Part shown: positions 11,172-19,992 of the stretch, one piece after another
Layout of the letters: every line of letters begins with the position of its first letter
How positions within the stretch are numbered: the stretch's first letter is position 1
From: Ruania rhizosphaerae
GTDB lineage: Bacteria > Actinomycetota > Actinomycetes > Actinomycetales > Beutenbergiaceae
Length of the DNA: 64,000 bases
Direction: 5' to 3'
NCBI RefSeq assembly: GCF_009805705.1
Contig: NZ_VSMB01000002.1
Coordinates: forward strand, 62,001 to 126,000
The notes under the pieces: generated by a model
The model's database searches: none
What the model was told of the DNA's origin: nothing
What the model saw: the letters and a program-made list of their open reading frames with translations, nothing else
Position numbers and translations under genes: made by a program

Positions 11172-11208
11172 GTGCCCGGCTCCGCCCTCGTCGGTCGGAG
11201 CCGGGCAC
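11172..11208 (-). terminator. 13-bp hairpin between rho and prfA
   Basis: GTGCCCGGCTCCG at 11172-11184 and its perfect reverse complement at 11196-11208 enclose an 11-base loop. It begins eight bases beyond the rho stop on the transcribed strand. No run of T follows, so it may be a weak terminator, a processing site or an attenuator instead of a classical intrinsic terminator. Confidence 0.65.
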
Positions 11209-11215
11209 TCACGCG

Positions 11216-13237
11216 CTAGTCGGAACCGTGCGCGGGCGTGGTCTTGTTCACGGTGAGGAGGAACTCCGCGTTGGAGGAGGTGCTGCGCATCTTGGAGTGC
11301 ACCAGCTCGATCGCCTGCTGCTGGTCCAGCGATCCCAGCAGACGCCGCAGCTTCCACACGATGGCGAGCTCTTCGGAGGAGACGAGCAGCTCCTCGCGGC
11401 GGGTGCCGGAGACGTTGACGTCGACCGCCGGGAAGATGCGCTTGTCCGCCAGGTGGCGGGACAGGCGCAGCTCCATGTTGCCGGTGCCCTTGAACTCCTC
11501 GAAAATCACCTCGTCCATCTTCGACCCGGTCTCGACCAGGGCCGAGGCGAGGATCGTCAACGACCCGCCGTGCTCGATGTTGCGTGCCGCACCGAAGAAC
11601 TTCTTCGGCGGGTACAGCGCGGAGGCATCCACACCGCCGGACAGGATCCTTCCCGAGGCCGGCGCCGCGAGGTTGTAGGCGCGCGAGAGGCGGGTGAGGG
11701 AGTCCAGCAGCACCACCACGTCCTGCCCGAGCTCGACCAATCGCTTGGCGCGTTCGATCGCCAGCTCCGCCACGATGGTGTGGTCGGAAGCCGGCCGGTC
11801 GAAGGTGGAGGAGATCACCTCACCGGAGACCGTGCGCTCCATGTCCGTGACCTCTTCCGGCCGTTCGTCCACGAGCACCACCATCAGGTGCACCTCGGGG
11901 TTGTTGGCCGTGATCGCGTTGGCGATCTGCTGCATCACGATCGTCTTGCCCGCCTTGGGCGGGGCCACGATCAGACCGCGCTGTCCCTTCCCGATCGGGG
12001 CCACGAGGTCCACGATCCGGGGGGTGAGGTCCTTGCCGCCGTTCTCCAGGCGAAGCCGGTCCTGCGGGTACAGCGGGGTCAGCTTGGAGAACTCGGGGCG
12101 TGGACCGGCCTCGTCGACGGGCACGCCGTTGACCTGATCGAGGCGCACCAGCGCGTTGTACTTCTGCCGCTGGTTGTTCTCGCCCTCCCGTGGCTGGCGG
12201 ACGGCGCCGAGGATCGCATCGCCGCGGCGCAGACCGTATTTCTTGACCTGTCCGAGAGAGACGTAGACGTCGTTCGGACCAGGCAGGTAACCGCTCGTGC
12301 GCACGAAGGCATAGTTGTCGAGGATGTCGAGGATCCCACCGACCGGGAGCAGCACGTCCTCTTCGGTGATCTCGATCTCCTCCTCGACCGGCTCCGGGCC
12401 GCGCCCACGGCGCTTGCGGTCACGGTAGCGGTCACGGCCCCGCCGACGGCGCCCGGACCGTTCGTCTTCGGAGTCGCCTCGCTGCGGGCTCGAGTCACGG
12501 CCGGAGTGCTGCTTCTGCCCGCCGGATTCCTCCTCCTGCTGCTCGTCCGGTCGGCGCCCCTCGGGGAGGCGGATGTCCTCCAACGACGGCTTGCGCGCAG
12601 CCTCGCCATCCTCCTGCTTGCCGGAGCCGGGCAGATCGAGCTGCGGCTGACGCCCGGTGGAGCGTGCACGGCGGTTGCGGCGCGGCCCACCGTCCTGGTC
12701 CGGGCCGTTTCCGCCTCCATCACGGGTACCGCGAGACTCCGCGGGTGCCCCCTGGCGCTGCCGACTCTGACCGTGCTGGCCGCGCGCCTGCTGGTCCTTC
12801 TGTGGCTGGTCCTGCTCGCCCTGGTCCTGCTGGGCTGGCTTCGTCCTGGCCCGCTGGCTCCGGTCCTGGTTCCGGGTGCGACCATCGGCGCCGCCAGCAG
12901 GCTCAGTCGTGTCAGCCCGCTCAGGGGTCACATGGGTCGAGGCGGGCTTGTCCACCTTCGCGGGCTTGTCGGCCTTCGCGGGCTTGTCGGCCTTCGCGGG
13001 CTTGTCCTGCTTCTCAGCCGCGGCCGGCGGGGCGGCCGGCGCCGAGCGCTCACCGTTGCTCGTGGCCCGGCCGGAGCCGCCACGCGCCTCACGGATCGCC
13101 GCAACGAGGTCACTCTTGCGCATCCGGCCGGTGCCCTTGAGGCCCATCTCAGAGGCGATCGCCTGAAGCTCGGCAAGGCGAAGTGAGGACAGGGCCCCGC
13201 TGCGACCGGTAGCGGACGTGGAGGTGGATTCTGGCAC
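11216..13237 (-). CDS. rho: Transcription termination factor Rho
   Basis: Hexameric RNA helicase that ends transcription. The GTG at 13237 is chosen because a purine-rich site (GAGAAGGAA) lies just upstream and the translation starts [10 protein letters not shown] before the conserved Rho N-terminal helix ([17 protein letters not shown]); the open frame further upstream is unlike Rho. This gives 673 residues, long because of an insertion of about 230 residues rich in K, D, P, Q, R and G between the N-terminal helices and the RNA-binding fold, typical of actinobacterial Rho. The ATPase motif is [17 protein letters not shown]. Confidence 0.96.
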   Translation of the reverse strand: MPESTSTSATGRSGALSSLRLAELQAIASEMGLKGTGRMRKSDLVAAIREARGGSGRATSNGERSAPAAPPAAAEKQDKPAKADKPAKADKPAKVDKPASTHVTPERADTTEPAGGADGRTRNQDRSQRARTKPAQQDQGEQDQPQKDQQARGQHGQSRQRQGAPAESRGTRDGGGNGPDQDGGPRRNRRARSTGRQPQLDLPGSGKQEDGEAARKPSLEDIRLPEGRRPDEQQEEESGGQKQHSGRDSSPQRGDSEDERSGRRRRGRDRYRDRKRRGRGPEPVEEEIEITEEDVLLPVGGILDILDNYAFVRTSGYLPGPNDVYVSLGQVKKYGLRRGDAILGAVRQPREGENNQRQKYNALVRLDQVNGVPVDEAGPRPEFSKLTPLYPQDRLRLENGGKDLTPRIVDLVAPIGKGQRGLIVAPPKAGKTIVMQQIANAITANNPEVHLMVVLVDERPEEVTDMERTVSGEVISSTFDRPASDHTIVAELAIERAKRLVELGQDVVVLLDSLTRLSRAYNLAAPASGRILSGGVDASALYPPKKFFGAARNIEHGGSLTILASALVETGSKMDEVIFEEFKGTGNMELRLSRHLADKRIFPAVDVNVSGTRREELLVSSEELAIVWKLRRLLGSLDQQQAIELVHSKMRSTSSNAEFLLTVNKTTPAHGSD
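12955..13008. repeat. Three tandem 18-bp repeats encoding KADKPA in Rho
   Basis: The unit CCTTCGCGGGCTTGTCGG repeats three times, with the last two bases altered in the third copy, and codes for KADKPA blocks in the disordered Rho insertion. A related KVDKPA block adjoins. Function is unlikely to depend on the exact copy number. Confidence 0.85.
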
Positions 13238-13396
13238 GAGGTTCCTTCTCTCGACACGCACCCGATCAGCTATGTCCGGTGCGGCAGATGTCATCGGCCA
13301 CGACGGGCCGGAGTGGATGGGGCCACGCCCGCGGCATCGCCGCACGTGGACGGGCACGACCACCGGAGCCTGAGCCCCACGATGGTATGCCCGATA

Positions 13397-13402
13397 AGCC
13401 TA
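13397..13402 (-). promoter_or_regulatory. Possible -10 element for rho
   Basis: On the minus strand this reads TAGGCT, a common actinobacterial -10 form, 159 bases before the rho GTG. No convincing -35 lies at the expected distance. If used, rho would have an untranslated leader of about 150 bases, leaving room for autoregulation by attenuation, which is known for rho in other bacteria. The remainder of 13238-13451 shows no gene. Confidence 0.35.
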
Positions 13403-13451
13403 GCACCGAGGGACGACGAACGGGACAGGGCCAGAGGACCGGTGAGGACTC

Positions 13452-14369
13452 CTAGCGTGAGTTCTCGATGCCCGTGTCGGCGGTGAGCGGCCGGACGCCG
13501 TCGGTGTCGATCGCCGGACGGCGCACGCTCCACTCCGGCCCGAGGCCGGCCACGGTGTCACCGTCCAGGGCGGACAGCACGAGCACGGTCGGTCCCGCTC
13601 CCGAGATGACTGCTGGGTGTCCCTCCGAGCGCAGCCGACGCACCAGAGCGATGCTCGCCATCATGGCATCGGCCCGTTGCGCCTGGTGCAGCCGGTCCGC
13701 GGTGGCGGGCAGGAGTAGGTCCGGGCGCGAGGTCAGCGCCAGGGTGAGCAGACCGGCACGACCGGCATTGAACGCCGCATCGGCATGGGAGACCGTGGCC
13801 GGGAGCGCGGCACGCGCCCGGCTCGTCGGCAGTCGCTCAGTGGGAACCAGCACCGTGAGCTCGATCCGCGGATCGACCTCGATTCGCGCGGCGTGAGCCT
13901 GACGTCCGTCCATCCACGCCACGGTCGCACCACCCAGGAGTGCCGGGGCGGCATTGTCGGGATGCCCTTCGAACTCGGTCGCGAGCTGCAGCAGCACGTC
14001 ATCGGCCAGCGCCTCCGGTTCACTGATGAGCCCACGAGCCGCGACCAACCCCGCGATCACGGCAGCAGCACTGGAACCGAGACCGCGGCCATGCGGGATG
14101 GCGTTCTCACAGTCGAGGGAGAAGCCGGCCTGCGGAGCGCCAACATGGTCCAATCCCCCGCGCAGCGCACGCACGACCAGGTGATCGTCGCCGTCGGGCA
14201 CCTCCCCCGCGCCTTCTCCGAAAACCCGCACCTCGGTACGTCCGGTGGTGGCGCGCACACGCACCCGGTCATGGATCGTGTGGGCCAGACCGAAGGAGTC
14301 GAAACCTGGCCCCAGGTTGGCACTGGTGGCGGGCACCTGCACCCGCACCTCGTCGTGAACCAGCCGCAT
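13452..14369 (-). CDS. thrB: Homoserine kinase
   Basis: GHMP-family kinase phosphorylating homoserine to O-phosphohomoserine, the substrate of threonine synthase. The protein is 305 residues, begins VQVPATSANLGPGFDSFGLA, and has the ATP-binding IPHGRGLGSSAAAVIAGL and the C-terminal GAGPTVLVL motif. It is the last gene of hom-thrC-thrB, one base after the thrC stop region. All expected parts are present. Confidence 0.96.
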   Translation of the reverse strand: MRLVHDEVRVQVPATSANLGPGFDSFGLAHTIHDRVRVRATTGRTEVRVFGEGAGEVPDGDDHLVVRALRGGLDHVGAPQAGFSLDCENAIPHGRGLGSSAAAVIAGLVAARGLISEPEALADDVLLQLATEFEGHPDNAAPALLGGATVAWMDGRQAHAARIEVDPRIELTVLVPTERLPTSRARAALPATVSHADAAFNAGRAGLLTLALTSRPDLLLPATADRLHQAQRADAMMASIALVRRLRSEGHPAVISGAGPTVLVLSALDGDTVAGLGPEWSVRRPAIDTDGVRPLTADTGIENSR

Positions 14370-14370
14370 G

Positions 14371-15432
14371 TCAGCCCAGGCCGAGGGCTCGCGCCGCGTC
14401 TGCGACGTCTGTCCCGATCACCTGCGGATCCACCGGGCGTTCGCCGAGCGCGGTGGCCGTGTCCTTGAGCCCGTTGCCCGTCACCGTGCACACGACGGTG
14501 GCGCCCTCGGGCACATCCCCCGCCTCAGCGCGAGCGAGCAGCCCGGCCACACTGGCCGCGGAAGCCGGCTCGACGAAGACCCCCACCTCGGAGGCGATCA
14601 GCGCTTGAGCATCGAGGATCTGCACGTCGCTGACGGCGTCGATCCGGCCGCCCGAGTCGTCCCGAGCCGCCACGGCGAGCTGCCACGAGGCAGGATTGCC
14701 GATCCGGATGGCGGTGGCGACCGTCTCCGGGAACTCCACCGGCTCTCCCTTGACCAGGGGTGCCGCGCCGTCGGCCTGGACACCCCACATCTGCGGAGTG
14801 CGGGAGGCGAGTCCATCGGCAGCGTACTCGCGGTAGCCCATCCAGTAGGCGGAGATGTTGCCGGCGTTGCCCACCGGCAGCACGTGGATGGCAGGCGCCT
14901 CACCGAGTGCGTCCACCACCTCGAATGCAGCGGTCTTCTGCCCCTGCAGCCGGTAGGGGTTCACCGAGTTCACCAGGGCCACCGGATAGGCCTCGGCCAA
15001 CTCGCGCACGATCCGCAGGCAATCGTCGAAGTTGCCGTCCACGGCCAGCAGGGTGGCACCGTGCACGATCGCCTGGGCGATCTTTCCGGCGGCGATCTTC
15101 CCGTGCGGCAGCACCACGGCGCATCCGAGCCCGGCCCGGACGGCGTAGGCCGCAGCGGAGGCCGAGGTGTTCCCGGTCGAGGCGCACACGACCACCTCGG
15201 TACCCGTTCCGGCCACCTTGCTCATGGCCATCGTCATGCCACGGTCCTTGAAGGAGCCGGTGGGGTTGGCGCCCTCCACCTTGAGATACACCTGCGCGCC
15301 GGTCGCGGCCGAGAGCGAGGGGGCCGGCACCAGCGGGGTGCCGCCCTCTCCCAGCGTCACGACGGGGTCACCGTCCTCGATCGGGAGTCGGTCGGCGTAC
15401 TCGGCGATCACGCCGCGCCACGGCTTGGCCAT
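14371..15432 (-). CDS. thrC: Threonine synthase
   Basis: PLP enzyme converting O-phosphohomoserine to threonine. The protein is 353 residues. The PLP lysine lies in [16 protein letters not shown], and the phosphate-binding glycine loop is [16 protein letters not shown]. This is the short, actinobacterial-type class without the N-terminal extension of E. coli ThrC. Its ATG overlaps the hom stop (TGATG) by one base, so it is translated together with hom. Confidence 0.96.
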   Translation of the reverse strand: MAKPWRGVIAEYADRLPIEDGDPVVTLGEGGTPLVPAPSLSAATGAQVYLKVEGANPTGSFKDRGMTMAMSKVAGTGTEVVVCASTGNTSASAAAYAVRAGLGCAVVLPHGKIAAGKIAQAIVHGATLLAVDGNFDDCLRIVRELAEAYPVALVNSVNPYRLQGQKTAAFEVVDALGEAPAIHVLPVGNAGNISAYWMGYREYAADGLASRTPQMWGVQADGAAPLVKGEPVEFPETVATAIRIGNPASWQLAVAARDDSGGRIDAVSDVQILDAQALIASEVGVFVEPASAASVAGLLARAEAGDVPEGATVVCTVTGNGLKDTATALGERPVDPQVIGTDVADAARALGLG

Positions 15433-16739
15433 CAGGTTCCTTCCACACGCAGGATCGAGGTGATCCGTTCGACCACCTCAAGGGTATCGAGATCGGCCAC
15501 CGTGGCCGCCAGGGCCGATTCGCTGGCCGAGTGGGTCACGATGACCAGCGCCGCACCCTCGTCCGGGTCGCGCATCCCCTGACGGACAGTCTCGATGGAG
15601 ACGCCGTGCGCGGCGACCACTGCGGCGATCTCGGCGAGTACGCCGGGTACGTCGAGCACGTCCAAGCGCATCTGGTAGCGGGTGTGCACCGCCTGGGCGG
15701 GCATCGGCGGCAGCGCCGCGTGCGCGGACTCCGAGGGTGCCTTGCCTCCGTTCACGCGGTGCCTGGCCGCGGCGACGACGTCCCCCAGCACCGCGCTGGA
15801 GGTCGCCTCTCCCCCGGCTCCGGCACCGTAGAACATCAACGTTCCCGCCGCCTCGGCCTCGACGAAGACGGCATTGAACGGACCCCGCACACTCGCCAGC
15901 GGATGCTCGACCGGCACCAGGGCCGGGTGCACGCGCACCGCCAGGCCACCGACGCCGTCGTAGGTGCCCTGCTCGGCGATAGCGAGCAGCTTGATCACAT
16001 GCCCGGTCTGCGCGGCTGAGGCGATGTCCTCGGGGCTGATCGAGGTGATGCCCTGCACGGGGACGTCGTCGAGGGAGGTGCGCGAGTGAAACGCGAGCGA
16101 AGCAAGGATGGCCGCCTTCGCGGCGGCGTCCAGGCCCTCGACGTCGGCCGTCGGGTCGGCCTCGGCGTAGCCCAGCTCCTGAGCCTGGGCGAGCGCCTTC
16201 TCGAAGTCGAGACCACCGGAGGTCATCTCGTCGAGGATGTAGTTGGTGGTGCCGTTGACGATGCCGAGCACGCGGGTGATCTTGTCCCCGGCGAGAGATT
16301 CGCGCACACCACGCACCACGGGAACCGCGCCGGCGACCGCGGCCTCGTAGAACAGGTCGACCCGGGCAGCGTCCGCCGCCTCGTAGAGCTCCGGGCCGTG
16401 CTGGGCGAGGAGAGCCTTGTTGGCCGTGATGACACTGGCACCGGCAGCCAAGGCGCCGGTCACCAGAGCGCGGGCCGGTTCGATCCCGCCCATCAGCTCG
16501 ATCACGATGTCGGCGCTGGTGGCCAACCCGTGCAGATCCTCGGTGAGCAGCTCGGTCGGCACGACGGGATCACGCGGCGTGGCCGTGGACCGGACCCCGA
16601 TCCCGACGAGTTCGAGGCCAGTACCGGTCCGTGCATGCAGCTCGGACGCGTTCGTCAGGAGGCGGCGGACCACCTCGGTCCCGACCACTCCGCATCCGAG
16701 CACGGCCACCCGGAGGGTGGCGGGGGCGCCGTCGTTCAT
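15432..16739 (-). CDS. hom: Homoserine dehydrogenase
   Basis: NAD(P)H-dependent reduction of aspartate semialdehyde to homoserine, the branch point to threonine and methionine. The protein is 435 residues. The nucleotide-binding site is [17 protein letters not shown] and the catalytic region includes [10 protein letters not shown]-terminal ACT domain (from about residue 355, [18 protein letters not shown]) suggests feedback control by threonine. A GGAG site lies just before the ATG. It heads a three-gene unit 130 bases downstream of lysA. Confidence 0.96.
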   Translation of the reverse strand: MNDGAPATLRVAVLGCGVVGTEVVRRLLTNASELHARTGTGLELVGIGVRSTATPRDPVVPTELLTEDLHGLATSADIVIELMGGIEPARALVTGALAAGASVITANKALLAQHGPELYEAADAARVDLFYEAAVAGAVPVVRGVRESLAGDKITRVLGIVNGTTNYILDEMTSGGLDFEKALAQAQELGYAEADPTADVEGLDAAAKAAILASLAFHSRTSLDDVPVQGITSISPEDIASAAQTGHVIKLLAIAEQGTYDGVGGLAVRVHPALVPVEHPLASVRGPFNAVFVEAEAAGTLMFYGAGAGGEATSSAVLGDVVAAARHRVNGGKAPSESAHAALPPMPAQAVHTRYQMRLDVLDVPGVLAEIAAVVAAHGVSIETVRQGMRDPDEGAALVIVTHSASESALAATVADLDTLEVVERITSILRVEGT

Positions 16740-16869
16740 GGTCTCCTTCGTGACATCTTCCGGTGGAGCGCAGGTTCGTCGGACCTCCGCCCGCTCGCAG
16801 GCATCTCAACAATAGAGGTCTTGGTGCCTGTGCCTGTGCGGCGTCCCACGTCCCGGGCGCTCTCGATGC

Positions 16870-18207
16870 TCAGCCGAGGTCGAGCGCGAGCAGATCAGCC
16901 ACGGTCTCCCGCCGCATGATCTCCCGGGGCGCACCGTCCCCGAGTGCCACCACGGGCGGTCTCGGCACGAGGTTGTACTGGGAGGCCATGGAGCGTCCGT
17001 AGGCCCCGGTCGCGGGTACGGCGAGCAGATCACCGGCGGCGACGTCCCTCGGCAGGCTGACGTCCCGGACGACGATGTCCCCGCTCTCGCAATGCTTGCC
17101 GACCACCCGGGCAGGGACCAGATCGGCTGTGGAGGCGCGACCGGCGAGCTCGGCGTGATAGTCCGCGCCGTACAGGGCAGGGCGGATGTTGTCGCTCATT
17201 CCCCCGTCCACGGAGACGTACAAGCGGGAGCGGCCGTCGTCGAGCTCGACCGGCTTGACCGTGCCGACACGGTAGAGGGTGACCATGCTCGGGCCCACGA
17301 TCGCCCGCCCGGGTTCGAAGGAGTAGTCCGGTTGCGCAGTTCCGAGCCGCTCGCACTCGCGCCGGCACGCCTGAGCTAGGGACGCGGCGAGCGCTTCGAT
17401 ATCGACCGCCTGCTCCTGCGGGGTGTACGCGATGCCATAGCCACCCCCGAGGTCGAGCTCGGCGGCAAGGTGACCGGTGCGCTCGGCGAGAGTGGCACGC
17501 AGGCCGAGCAGGGCAGCGGCCGCGGCCGCGAACCCGTCGGGGTCGAGGATCTGGGATCCGATGTGGGAGTGGAGGCCGAGAAGCTCCAGGTGCTCGTTGG
17601 CCACGATCTGCTCCAGTGCCTCCAGTGCTGCCCCGCTCGCGAGGGAGAGTCCGAACTTCTGGTCCTCGTGCGCGGTGGCGATGAAGTCGTGCCCGCCGGC
17701 GTGGACCCCGGTGGTCACGCGAACCATGACAGGGGCGCGCTGGCCACGTGCCGCGGCGCGTGCGGCCACCAGGTCGATCTCCGGCAGGGAGTCGATGACG
17801 AGGCGGCCGATCCCGTTCTCGAGCGCGAGATCGATCTCCTCGACGGACTTGTTGTTCCCGTGCAGACCGATCTCCGCACCGTCGATACCGGCCGCGAGCG
17901 CCGTGGCGAGCTCCCCCGCCGACGCCGTGTCGATCCGCAGGCCTTCCTCGCGCACCCAGCGGGCAACGGCGCGGCTCAGGAAGGCTTTGCCGGCGTAGTA
18001 GACCGACACCTGCGCCGGGGCGAAGGCCTCCTCGAAGGCCCGCCGGTAGCGTGCGGCCCGGGAACGCAGGCCGGGCACGTCGAGCAGGTAGGCAGGCGTA
18101 CCGAAGGTCGCGGCGAGCTCGGTCACCGGGATCTCGTTCACGTGCAGGACGCCGTCGTGGACGTCGGTGTTCTCCGGCCACAGGTGAGGGCTGGTCGGAT
18201 GAGTCAC
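16870..18207 (-). CDS. lysA: Diaminopimelate decarboxylase
   Basis: PLP enzyme making lysine from meso-diaminopimelate. The GTG at 18207 begins THPTSPHLWPENT, the normal start; the open frame continues far upstream but that part overlaps the next gene in another frame and has no homology. The result is 445 residues. The PLP lysine is in YYAGKAFLSRAV and the PLP phosphate-binding segment is DLGGGYGIAY. CESGD near the C-terminus supplies the conserved cysteine region. It overlaps the ArgS-related gene by four bases (GTGA). Confidence 0.95.
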   Translation of the reverse strand: MTHPTSPHLWPENTDVHDGVLHVNEIPVTELAATFGTPAYLLDVPGLRSRAARYRRAFEEAFAPAQVSVYYAGKAFLSRAVARWVREEGLRIDTASAGELATALAAGIDGAEIGLHGNNKSVEEIDLALENGIGRLVIDSLPEIDLVAARAAARGQRAPVMVRVTTGVHAGGHDFIATAHEDQKFGLSLASGAALEALEQIVANEHLELLGLHSHIGSQILDPDGFAAAAAALLGLRATLAERTGHLAAELDLGGGYGIAYTPQEQAVDIEALAASLAQACRRECERLGTAQPDYSFEPGRAIVGPSMVTLYRVGTVKPVELDDGRSRLYVSVDGGMSDNIRPALYGADYHAELAGRASTADLVPARVVGKHCESGDIVVRDVSLPRDVAAGDLLAVPATGAYGRSMASQYNLVPRPPVVALGDGAPREIMRRETVADLLALDLG

Positions 18208-18875
18208 AGGTGCTCCGGGGCGTCGAGGCCGATGGCAGTCAGCTCGGCGGCGAGCGCGAGCGCGACCGCGTCGTTGATGGCCAGGCGGGTGCGGTGGGTC
18301 GAGGTTATCTCCTCCCGGCCGCGCGGAGCGGTCCGGGTGGCCGCGAACCAGGTCTGGAAGGCGGACGAAAGTCCGCGGGCGTGCGCCTGGATCGTCTTGT
18401 CCCGTCCACTGCGTAGGACGGCCGGAGTTCCGGCGAGGGTGGTCAGGAGCCTCCGGTCGGCGGCGGTCGCCTCGTCGAGGCTGCCCTCCGCCGTGTCGGG
18501 TCGCACGCCGTGCTGACGGGCCGAGCGCGAGACCGAGCGTGCCCGGGCATGAGCGAAGCGCACCGGATGCAACCGCTGCGCCTGCTCCGGTCCGGCGGCG
18601 CGCGGGGTGCCATCGACGGGGGCTGGCAGGCCTCCGAGCAGAAGCTCCGGCACGATACGGACCAGACTCTCCATCGTCAGCCCGATACTGACAGTGGGGC
18701 CACGCGCATCGCACTCGCGCACATCGGGATGACGGCGCAGGGCAGCGGCGAGCTGCTCGGCACTCGCTGCGGGGTCCCCTGGCAGCGTGCGGGCAACGTC
18801 GGTGTGCCAGTCGGCACTGCCCCGGGTGGCTGCTCGCAGGGGGACTTTCGCGCCGCGCAGGTCCAGCGCGGCCAC
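18204..18875 (-). CDS. ArgS-related DALR anticodon-binding protein (NrtL-like)
   Basis: At least 223 residues resembling only the C-terminal, anticodon-binding part of arginyl-tRNA synthetase: LHPVRFAHARARSVSRSARQ is the DALR-type core, with helices to the C-terminus. The catalytic Rossmann domain with HIGH and KMSK is absent. It lies directly upstream of lysA, where many actinobacteria have full-length argS, and about 0.9 kb from a tRNA-Arg gene. I recall NCBI naming such proteins NrtL; function is unknown. The GTG at 18875 is the first standard start, but the frame stays open upstream with plausible coding sequence and a CTG at 18926 preceded by GAGG. Confidence 0.75.
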   Translation of the reverse strand: MAALDLRGAKVPLRAATRGSADWHTDVARTLPGDPAASAEQLAAALRRHPDVRECDARGPTVSIGLTMESLVRIVPELLLGGLPAPVDGTPRAAGPEQAQRLHPVRFAHARARSVSRSARQHGVRPDTAEGSLDEATAADRRLLTTLAGTPAVLRSGRDKTIQAHARGLSSAFQTWFAATRTAPRGREEITSTHRTRLAINDAVALALAAELTAIGLDAPEHL

Positions 18876-18935
18876 GATGGTCCGCGCGAGGTCCTCGGGC
18901 CAGACGATGTGAGCGGGCGTGTTCAGTTCAGCACC

Positions 18936-19595
18936 TCAGAACGGCAGCGAACTATAGAAGTCCTCCACCGGACCCTCAGGTCCCGTGGCCTGGAAGACGA
19001 TCGCAGCCTCGTCGTACCAGAAGATGTCGTAGTCCTCGGCCCCCGCATAGTCGATCCGGGTACCGGAACCGTCCTCCCAGACCGAGCCCTCGTTGTCGGG
19101 ATCACCCCGGTCGGACCGTACGCCGGCCAGGTAGTCGGCCGCCGCATCCTCGCCATCGAAGGAGAGTGCGGTCAGCGTCACGGTGCCCGCCTCGGAGGTG
19201 AAGGTGCCGGAGTACGCCTCCTGCGCCTGATCGCTGAGCTCGCCGGCATCGATCCAGCCGTCCTCGAGCAGCCAGGCGGTCCCGTCGGTCGTCACGACCA
19301 CGTCGGCCTCGGCAGTCAGCAGCTCCAGCAGCTCTCCGCTATCGCTCGTCTCCGCGGTCGACGGGGTCGGGGTGGGCTCTGCGGTCTCCGGCGAGGTCGT
19401 GGCGGTCGTGGTCGCGGGGATCGGCTCGTCGTCGGCATCGATGAGCAGGATCGCTCCGACGATCAGGCCGGCGAGCACCACCACACCCCCGACGACGGCG
19501 AGGATCACCCCGAGCGCACCACGTCCCCCGCGCGGGGGCGAACCTGGCGGGGGCGGCGCGTCCGACGGCTGTCGGATGCTGGGATCGGTGGTCAC
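18936..19595 (-). CDS. Uncharacterised single-pass membrane protein
   Basis: A 219-residue protein: a proline- and glycine-rich cytoplasmic start, one membrane helix (GVILAVVGGVVVLAGLIVGA, about residues 30-50), a T/E/P-rich stalk, and an outside domain of about 140 residues with acidic and aromatic residues (DYDIFWYDEAAIVFQATG). No family is recognised. The GTG at 19595 has GAGAGGA upstream, a better site than the more distal starts; those would read into an arginine-rich stretch. The layout suggests an exported, membrane-tethered small domain. Confidence 0.7.
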   Translation of the reverse strand: MTTDPSIRQPSDAPPPPGSPPRGGRGALGVILAVVGGVVVLAGLIVGAILLIDADDEPIPATTTATTSPETAEPTPTPSTAETSDSGELLELLTAEADVVVTTDGTAWLLEDGWIDAGELSDQAQEAYSGTFTSEAGTVTLTALSFDGEDAAADYLAGVRSDRGDPDNEGSVWEDGSGTRIDYAGAEDYDIFWYDEAAIVFQATGPEGPVEDFYSSLPF

Positions 19596-19770
19596 GACGG
19601 ATCCTCTCGGTGGGGTATCCACCATTGTTTCATCACAGGAAGCGATACGTGCCGGGTACCGTGAGCGTGCGGTAGGCAAGGCCGCGCGACGGCCGAGCCG
19701 ATTTCTTTCCTGCACCGGTGCCCTGGTAGTCTCCACTGCGGTGTCAGCCCCTGGTCTTCAGTGGGCGTCC

Positions 19771-19843
19771 GCCCCTGTAGCTCAGTGGATAGAGCGTCTG
19801 CCTCCGGAGCAGAAGGTCGTGGGTTCGAATCCCGCCGGGGGCA
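19771..19843 (+). tRNA. tRNA-Arg (anticodon CCG)
   Basis: A 73-base cloverleaf: acceptor GCCCCTG pairs with CGGGGGC, the D arm is GCTC...GAGC, the anticodon stem TCTGC/GCAGA encloses the loop CTCCGGA, and the T arm is GTGGG TTCGAAT CCCGC. Anticodon CCG reads the arginine codon CGG. The base after the acceptor is A followed by CCG, so the final A of CCA is added after transcription. It is divergent from the membrane-protein gene. Confidence 0.96.
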
Positions 19844-19898
19844 CCGAGGCGCTTGCGCCGTTGTGCTCCCGAGGGATTCGCCGAGGAGCGTAGCGACG

Positions 19899-19913
19899 GC
19901 TCCCGCCGGGAGC
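19899..19913 (+). terminator. Small hairpin downstream of tRNA-Arg
   Basis: GCTCCC, a GCC loop and GGGAGC form a 6-bp perfect stem 55 bases after the tRNA. There is no T-tract. It may end the tRNA transcript. The rest of 19844-19992 shows no gene. Confidence 0.4.
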
Positions 19914-19992
19914 AGGTGATCTGGCCACGTGATCTGGCGCGACGCTGCGCCGGACCCGACCCGTCGAGTCAGTCCCACTCAGCCCCGGCTGC

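Noticed and set aside
11117-13186. A 689-codon plus-strand open frame opposite rho and prfA
   Set aside because: Antisense shadow; the opposite strand carries well-conserved Rho and RF1 motifs.
18208-18714. N-terminal extension of lysA by 169 codons
   Set aside because: This part overlaps the ArgS-related gene in another frame and has arginine-rich, unconserved sequence; the GTG at 18207 fits the family.
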